From JANNOG01 sp031398915 (lineage in GTDB: Bacteria; Actinomycetota; Actinomycetes; Actinomycetales; JBBAYJ01), in contig JANNOG010000069.1 of the NCBI GenBank assembly GCA_031398915.1, forward strand, positions 41,125-105,124: a stretch of DNA of 64,000 nt, read 5' to 3'. Every line of letters begins with the position of its first letter. The stretch's first letter is position 1. Both the position numbers and the translations under genes were made by a program. Positions 60,882 through 64,000 of this stretch are shown here, piece after piece. The notes beneath the pieces were generated by a model. That model did not search any database. It was not told the DNA's origin and worked only from the letters and a program-made list of their open reading frames with translations.

Positions 60882-62120
60882 GTGCAGGAACTCTTTTCCG
60901 ACCCCACAACCGTCACCCTGACCATTGCCGGCTTGCTGGCCGGGGTGGGGATAGGAATCGGCATCGTGTGGCGGGGTGCCTCGCGTCGCACCGGCCGTCC
61001 GCCGACCGGCCGGGCGACCGCCGCTCGACCAGGCGTCGACTACACGCCCGGCGTGGGCGACGACGCCGAGGTCCCACGCGACACGCTGATCCGGTCGGTG
61101 GACACGGTTGCCCTGCCCGACGACCTCAGCGACGAGTTCACCGACGAGCTGGCGGATGACTTCGCGGACGACCCGGCGGGGGAGGCCCCTCGCGAGACCC
61201 CCGAGCCCGTCGCCGGTCGCCTGGCGAGGCTGCGGGCCCGCCTCGCCCGCTCGGATTCCGGAATGGGGCGCCGGCTGCTGGACCTCCTGACCCGCAACCG
61301 GGTCGACGAGGCCACCTGGGAGGAGATCGAAGAGACGCTGATCAGTGCTGACCTGGGCACCGACGCCACATTGGCGCTGGTGAGGCGACTGCGTGAACGC
61401 CACGCTGCCCTGGGTGGTGGTGACGTTCGAGCCATGCTGCGCGACGAGCTGCTGGCGATGCTCGATCCGGGTCGGGACCGCAGTCTGGTGATCGCCCGCC
61501 ATGACGACCTGCCGGCCGTCGTCCTCGTCGTCGGGGTCAACGGCAGTGGCAAGACCACGACCGTCGGCAAGCTGTCCCGACTGCTCGTCGCCGACGACGC
61601 GGACGTCCTGCTGGGTGCGGCCGACACGTTTCGCGCCGCTGCCGCCGATCAGCTTCAGACATGGGGGCAACGGGTCGGCGTCCCCACGGTCCGTTCCCAC
61701 GTCGACGGCGCCGACCCCGCCTCGGTGGCCCACGACGCCGTGGTCGCCGGGATCGAGGCGGAGGTCGACGTGGTCATCGTCGACACGGCCGGACGGTTGC
61801 AGAACAAGCGGGACCTGATGGACGAACTCGGCAAGGTCAAACGGGTCATCGAGAAGAACGCGCCGGTCACCGAGACCCTGCTGGTCCTGGATGCGACCAC
61901 GGGCCAGAACGGGTTGGTCCAGGCTCGGGTGTTCGCCGCGGCGGTGGACATCACCGGGGTGGTCCTCACCAAGCTGGACGGCACCGCCAAGGGCGGCATC
62001 GTGGTGTCCGTCGAGCGCGACCTGGGCGTCCCGGTGAAGCTGGTCGGGCTGGGCGAGGGGCCCGACGATCTCGCACCGTTCGACCCGGAGTCGTTCGTCG
62101 ACGGCCTGTTGGGCGGCTGA
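60882..62120 (+). CDS. ftsY: Signal recognition particle receptor FtsY
   Basis: A 412-residue SRP-type GTPase that docks ribosome-SRP complexes at the membrane. A single N-terminal hydrophobic helix (about 12-29) anchors it, an acidic linker follows, then the N domain and the G domain with GVNGSGKTTT at 218-227, DTFRAAAADQL, DTAGRLQNKRDLMDEL and TKLDGTAKGG. Length and anchor are typical of actinobacteria. A small hairpin (GCGGCT/AGCCGC) covers its stop codon. Confidence 0.96.
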   Translation: MQELFSDPTTVTLTIAGLLAGVGIGIGIVWRGASRRTGRPPTGRATAARPGVDYTPGVGDDAEVPRDTLIRSVDTVALPDDLSDEFTDELADDFADDPAGEAPRETPEPVAGRLARLRARLARSDSGMGRRLLDLLTRNRVDEATWEEIEETLISADLGTDATLALVRRLRERHAALGGGDVRAMLRDELLAMLDPGRDRSLVIARHDDLPAVVLVVGVNGSGKTTTVGKLSRLLVADDADVLLGAADTFRAAAADQLQTWGQRVGVPTVRSHVDGADPASVAHDAVVAGIEAEVDVVIVDTAGRLQNKRDLMDELGKVKRVIEKNAPVTETLLVLDATTGQNGLVQARVFAAAVDITGVVLTKLDGTAKGGIVVSVERDLGVPVKLVGLGEGPDDLAPFDPESFVDGLLGG

Positions 62121-62129
62121 TCGAGCCGC
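62113..62129. terminator. Short hairpin between convergent ftsY and hipA
   Basis: GCGGCT and AGCCGC pair around GATCG, spanning the ftsY stop and reaching the end of hipA. There is no U-run on either strand, so it is only a weak candidate. Confidence 0.35.
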
Positions 62130-63356
62130 TCACGCGCGGGCGCAGGCGCGTCGGCGCGCTCGGATGATCCGGACGACGTCTCGGACGAGCTGTGGGGCGA
62201 ACGGGAGCAGGCCGTTGCTCCAATCGGCGGTCACCTGCTCGGTCGCGGCAAGGACTTCGTCGAGAACCCGATCTGCGGTGACCGCGGGCAGGCCGGTGCT
62301 CGTGGCGAACTCGACGAGGGTCCGCCGCGAGAGGCCGTCCCGGCGACCGCCGATCGGCAGGGCCATCGTGCGATCCAGATACGGCAGGGTGGAGGGGATG
62401 TCGTAGGCAGGCGAGATGCGCCACTCGCCCGAGACGGTGGCGAGGATCGACATGTTCTTCGCATGCAGATCGCCGTTTCCGGTCAGCCAGGCGAAGCAGA
62501 TCTGACGAAAGATCTGCCTCGCGGCCACGATGGTGGCCGGGCACGCGCGCGACAGCGCCGCCGCCACCTCTTCGGTGGTGACGGCGTACTTGTCCGCCGG
62601 ATGGCGACCCAGCACCTGCCCGGCGTCCTCCACGGCGAGGCGACCGACGGAGCCGTCGGCCAGCAGCACACGATCGAACCGTTCGACCAGGAGACCGGGT
62701 CGTCCCCTTGCGTCATGGACGAGCTCCGCACGCGCCACCGGAAAGCGGGCGGTCGCGGCGACCCGCATGAAGTACGCCTCGTTCTCGACGACATGCGGGA
62801 ACTCCGGTGGGTCCAGTTTGAGAATTCCGAAGCCCGCTCCGGAACGGACGGGCACCGAGATCATGCGGGCCGACGCCTTCTCTTGAACGCCGGGCAGGGA
62901 CGTCGGGTCGATCACTCCCGTCTCGGTCAGGACCGTGGAGAAATCGACGGCTTCGGGTCCGCGGTCGAGGCTGAGTAGCGGTTCGGGTTCAGCGGGGCGT
63001 TCTCCTGTCGGCACCACCTGGACATCTCCGACCAGGTCCTCGCCCACCGCCAGCAGCAGTGAGAGGTCGTCGTCCGCCGAGGTCTTGACCGCGCGCCGCA
63101 GGCTCGTCAGCCGGCGGCCCTCGGGCAGCAACCCCGTGAAGAACGGCGGCAGCGACCCCGCCGGCGTGACGAGTGGCACCTCGCTGCGGGGAAGCGTGGT
63201 GGCGATCGAGGGACCGTCGGCATCGAGATAGGCGCCGAGGTAGGTGAAGGTGACGGCCCCATCAGTGCGGCGCAGTGTTGCGGCGGGTCTGCCCGCCTTC
63301 CAGACGTCGGCGGAGCGGATGCCCACGACATTCGCGAGTCGGGCGCTCACCGTCAT
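62130..63356 (-). CDS. hipA: HipA-family serine/threonine kinase toxin
   Basis: A 408-residue kinase of the HipA group, whose E. coli member phosphorylates GltX and induces persistence. The N-terminal HipA_N part has GLLPEGRRLTSLRRA; the ATP region includes PGVQEKASARMI; catalytic residues are in GNGDLHAKNMS and the metal-binding SPAYDIPST. All look intact. It is the second gene of a HipBA pair, overlapping hipB by 4 bases. The target here is unknown; the gltX in this window is a candidate only by analogy. Confidence 0.9.
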   Translation of the reverse strand: MTVSARLANVVGIRSADVWKAGRPAATLRRTDGAVTFTYLGAYLDADGPSIATTLPRSEVPLVTPAGSLPPFFTGLLPEGRRLTSLRRAVKTSADDDLSLLLAVGEDLVGDVQVVPTGERPAEPEPLLSLDRGPEAVDFSTVLTETGVIDPTSLPGVQEKASARMISVPVRSGAGFGILKLDPPEFPHVVENEAYFMRVAATARFPVARAELVHDARGRPGLLVERFDRVLLADGSVGRLAVEDAGQVLGRHPADKYAVTTEEVAAALSRACPATIVAARQIFRQICFAWLTGNGDLHAKNMSILATVSGEWRISPAYDIPSTLPYLDRTMALPIGGRRDGLSRRTLVEFATSTGLPAVTADRVLDEVLAATEQVTADWSNGLLPFAPQLVRDVVRIIRARRRACARA

Positions 63357-63562
63357 GTCCGGCGCAGCCCCGCGCGTAGTTCCAGGCCCAACGCCGCCAG
63401 GACGTCGCCGAGCTTGTCGAGCCGCACGGTCGGCTTGCCGTGCTCCAGGTCACGGACGAACCTGACGGAGGTTCCCGAAAGCTCTGCCAGGTCCTGCTGG
63501 GTCAGGCCGAGCTCGCGGCGGCGGGCGCGGACGTCATGGGCGAGCACCGGAGAAGTTGCCAT
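63353..63562 (-). CDS. hipB: HipB-like antitoxin, XRE-type repressor
   Basis: A 69-residue helix-turn-helix protein: RRRELGLTQQDLAELSGTSV is the HTH core, and FVRDLEHGKPTVRLDKLGDV completes the Xre domain. HipB proteins bind HipA and repress their own operon. Its ATG is followed at the other end by a 4-base overlap with hipA (ATGA). The repeated GATCGTGCC boxes upstream are its likely operators. Confidence 0.88.
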   Translation of the reverse strand: MATSPVLAHDVRARRRELGLTQQDLAELSGTSVRFVRDLEHGKPTVRLDKLGDVLAALGLELRAGLRRT

Positions 63563-63586
63563 GTCACCGCCCTGCGCTGTCGGCGT

Positions 63587-63723
63587 GATCGTGCCTGTTC
63601 GGCCGAGATTAGCGCACTCGACGGTCGCCGGGCAGCTAAATCGGTGAGATCGTGCCGGTCAGCCATCCGGAGCCCGACTCTCGCGGGCTCGTTGGCGGCT
63701 ACCGGCACGATCGCGCCGGTAGC
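63587..63723. promoter_or_regulatory. GATCGTGCC repeats and competing hairpins between aceA and hipB
   Basis: GATCGTGCC occurs at 63587-63595 and 63648-63656, and inverted at 63704-63712. The last two belong to a 12-bp perfect inverted repeat GATCGTGCCGGT/ACCGGCACGATC, with an inner stem GAGCCCG/CGGGCTC (63670-63676, 63684-63690). A second stem GCTACCGGC/GCCGGTAGC (63698-63706, 63715-63723) uses part of the same sequence, so the two folds exclude each other. The second stem lies just after aceA and may be its terminator; the GATCGTGCC boxes may bind HipB. Confidence 0.55.
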
Positions 63724-63761
63724 GTCGGCTTGATCGGCTTCATGGACGAGTGGTCCGCGGA

Positions 63762-64000
63762 TCAGTGGAACTGCGCCGCCTCGGTGGATCCGCTCAGCGC
63801 CAGGGTCTCCGCACCCGGGTTGAGGGCGCCGGCGACCAGGTCGAAGTACCCGGTACCGACCTCGGCCTGGTGCTTCACGGCGGTGTACCCGCGCTCGGCA
63901 GCGGCGAACTCGGCCTCCTGCAGTCGGACGTAGGAGGTCATCCCGTCGCGGGCGTAACCGTGCGCAAGGTCGAACATCGAGTGGTTGAGGGCGTGGAAGC
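63762..64000 (-). CDS. aceA: Isocitrate lyase (C-terminal fragment)
   Basis: The minus strand is open from the window edge to a stop at 63762. It encodes the end of isocitrate lyase: FHALNHSMFDLAHGYA, ERGYTAVKHQAEVGTGYFD, and the terminal ALSGSTEAAQFH, very close to the C-terminus of mycobacterial Icl1. The enzyme splits isocitrate to succinate and glyoxylate in the glyoxylate shunt, needed for growth on fatty acids or acetate. The catalytic KKCGH part lies beyond the window. Confidence 0.93.
   Translation of the reverse strand, partial: FHALNHSMFDLAHGYARDGMTSYVRLQEAEFAAAERGYTAVKHQAEVGTGYFDLVAGALNPGAETLALSGSTEAAQFH

Overview
The window is a stretch of high-GC actinobacterial chromosome, almost certainly class Actinomycetes. 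Evidence for this is GTG starts throughout, an NdgR-type IclR regulator facing leuCD, a MetE-like protein of the Rv3015c type beside ligA, a Streptomyces-like MurA, DUF3515, CofC of the F420 pathway, and the core order recG-rsmD ... coaD-DUF177-rpmF-rnc-mutM-smc-ftsY. I cannot fix the genus. No insertion sequence, prophage or CRISPR array is visible; the window is mostly conserved core with a few accessory modules set into it.

Layout. Positions 1-9449: end of etfB, etfA, a cysteine desulfurase coupled to mnmA, an accessory trio (Asp-rich membrane-anchored protein, histidine kinase, OmpR-type regulator), the MetE-like gene and ligA. 9594-15093: a membrane GGDEF-EAL protein, then gatCAB. 15163-29143: the branched-chain amino acid block, with ilvD, a zinc alcohol dehydrogenase, ilvB-ilvN-ilvC behind a leader-peptide attenuator, a DUF2256/DUF3253 protein paired with a photolyase-like flavoprotein, serA, leuB, ilvE behind a second short leader ORF, and cimA. 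29153-34055 (minus): an unusual glutamyl-tRNA synthetase, a large polytopic membrane protein and a CapA-like lipoprotein. 34161-44384: tRNA-Gln and tRNA-Glu, the IclR regulator, leuCD, murA, cofC, plsC, a cystathionine gamma-synthase-like gene, ddl, DUF3515, thiL, rpmB. 44527-47453: recG, rsmD. 47472-54177: a sugar-uptake module (LacI regulator, solute-binding protein, two permeases, a glycogen-debranching-type enzyme). 54293-62120: coaD to ftsY. 62130-64000 (minus): hipBA and the C-terminal end of isocitrate lyase.

How the genes work together. IlvB/N, IlvC, IlvD, LeuB, LeuCD, IlvE and CimA cover most of isoleucine, valine and leucine synthesis (leuA is not here). GatCAB, a GluRS, tRNA-Gln and tRNA-Glu fit Gln-tRNA made by transamidation. 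The cysteine desulfurase and MnmA form a sulfur relay for tRNA 2-thiouridine. The LacI regulator, its two matching palindromes, the ABC genes and the debranching enzyme look like one alpha-glucan regulon.

Most notable points: (1) ilvC is split by a one-base deletion near 21469. (2) ilvB has a complete attenuator. (3) An AT-rich leader before ilvE encodes a 22-residue peptide with GPRDHV twice, using different synonymous codons. (4) The photolyase-like protein has its FAD domain first and an alpha/beta-like region last, the reverse of normal photolyases. (5) Many genes have TANNNT 5-8 bases before the start codon, which suggests widespread leaderless mRNAs. (6) Short in-frame repeats swell several proteins (Asp-rich protein, debranching enzyme, SMC, RecG, CofC tail).
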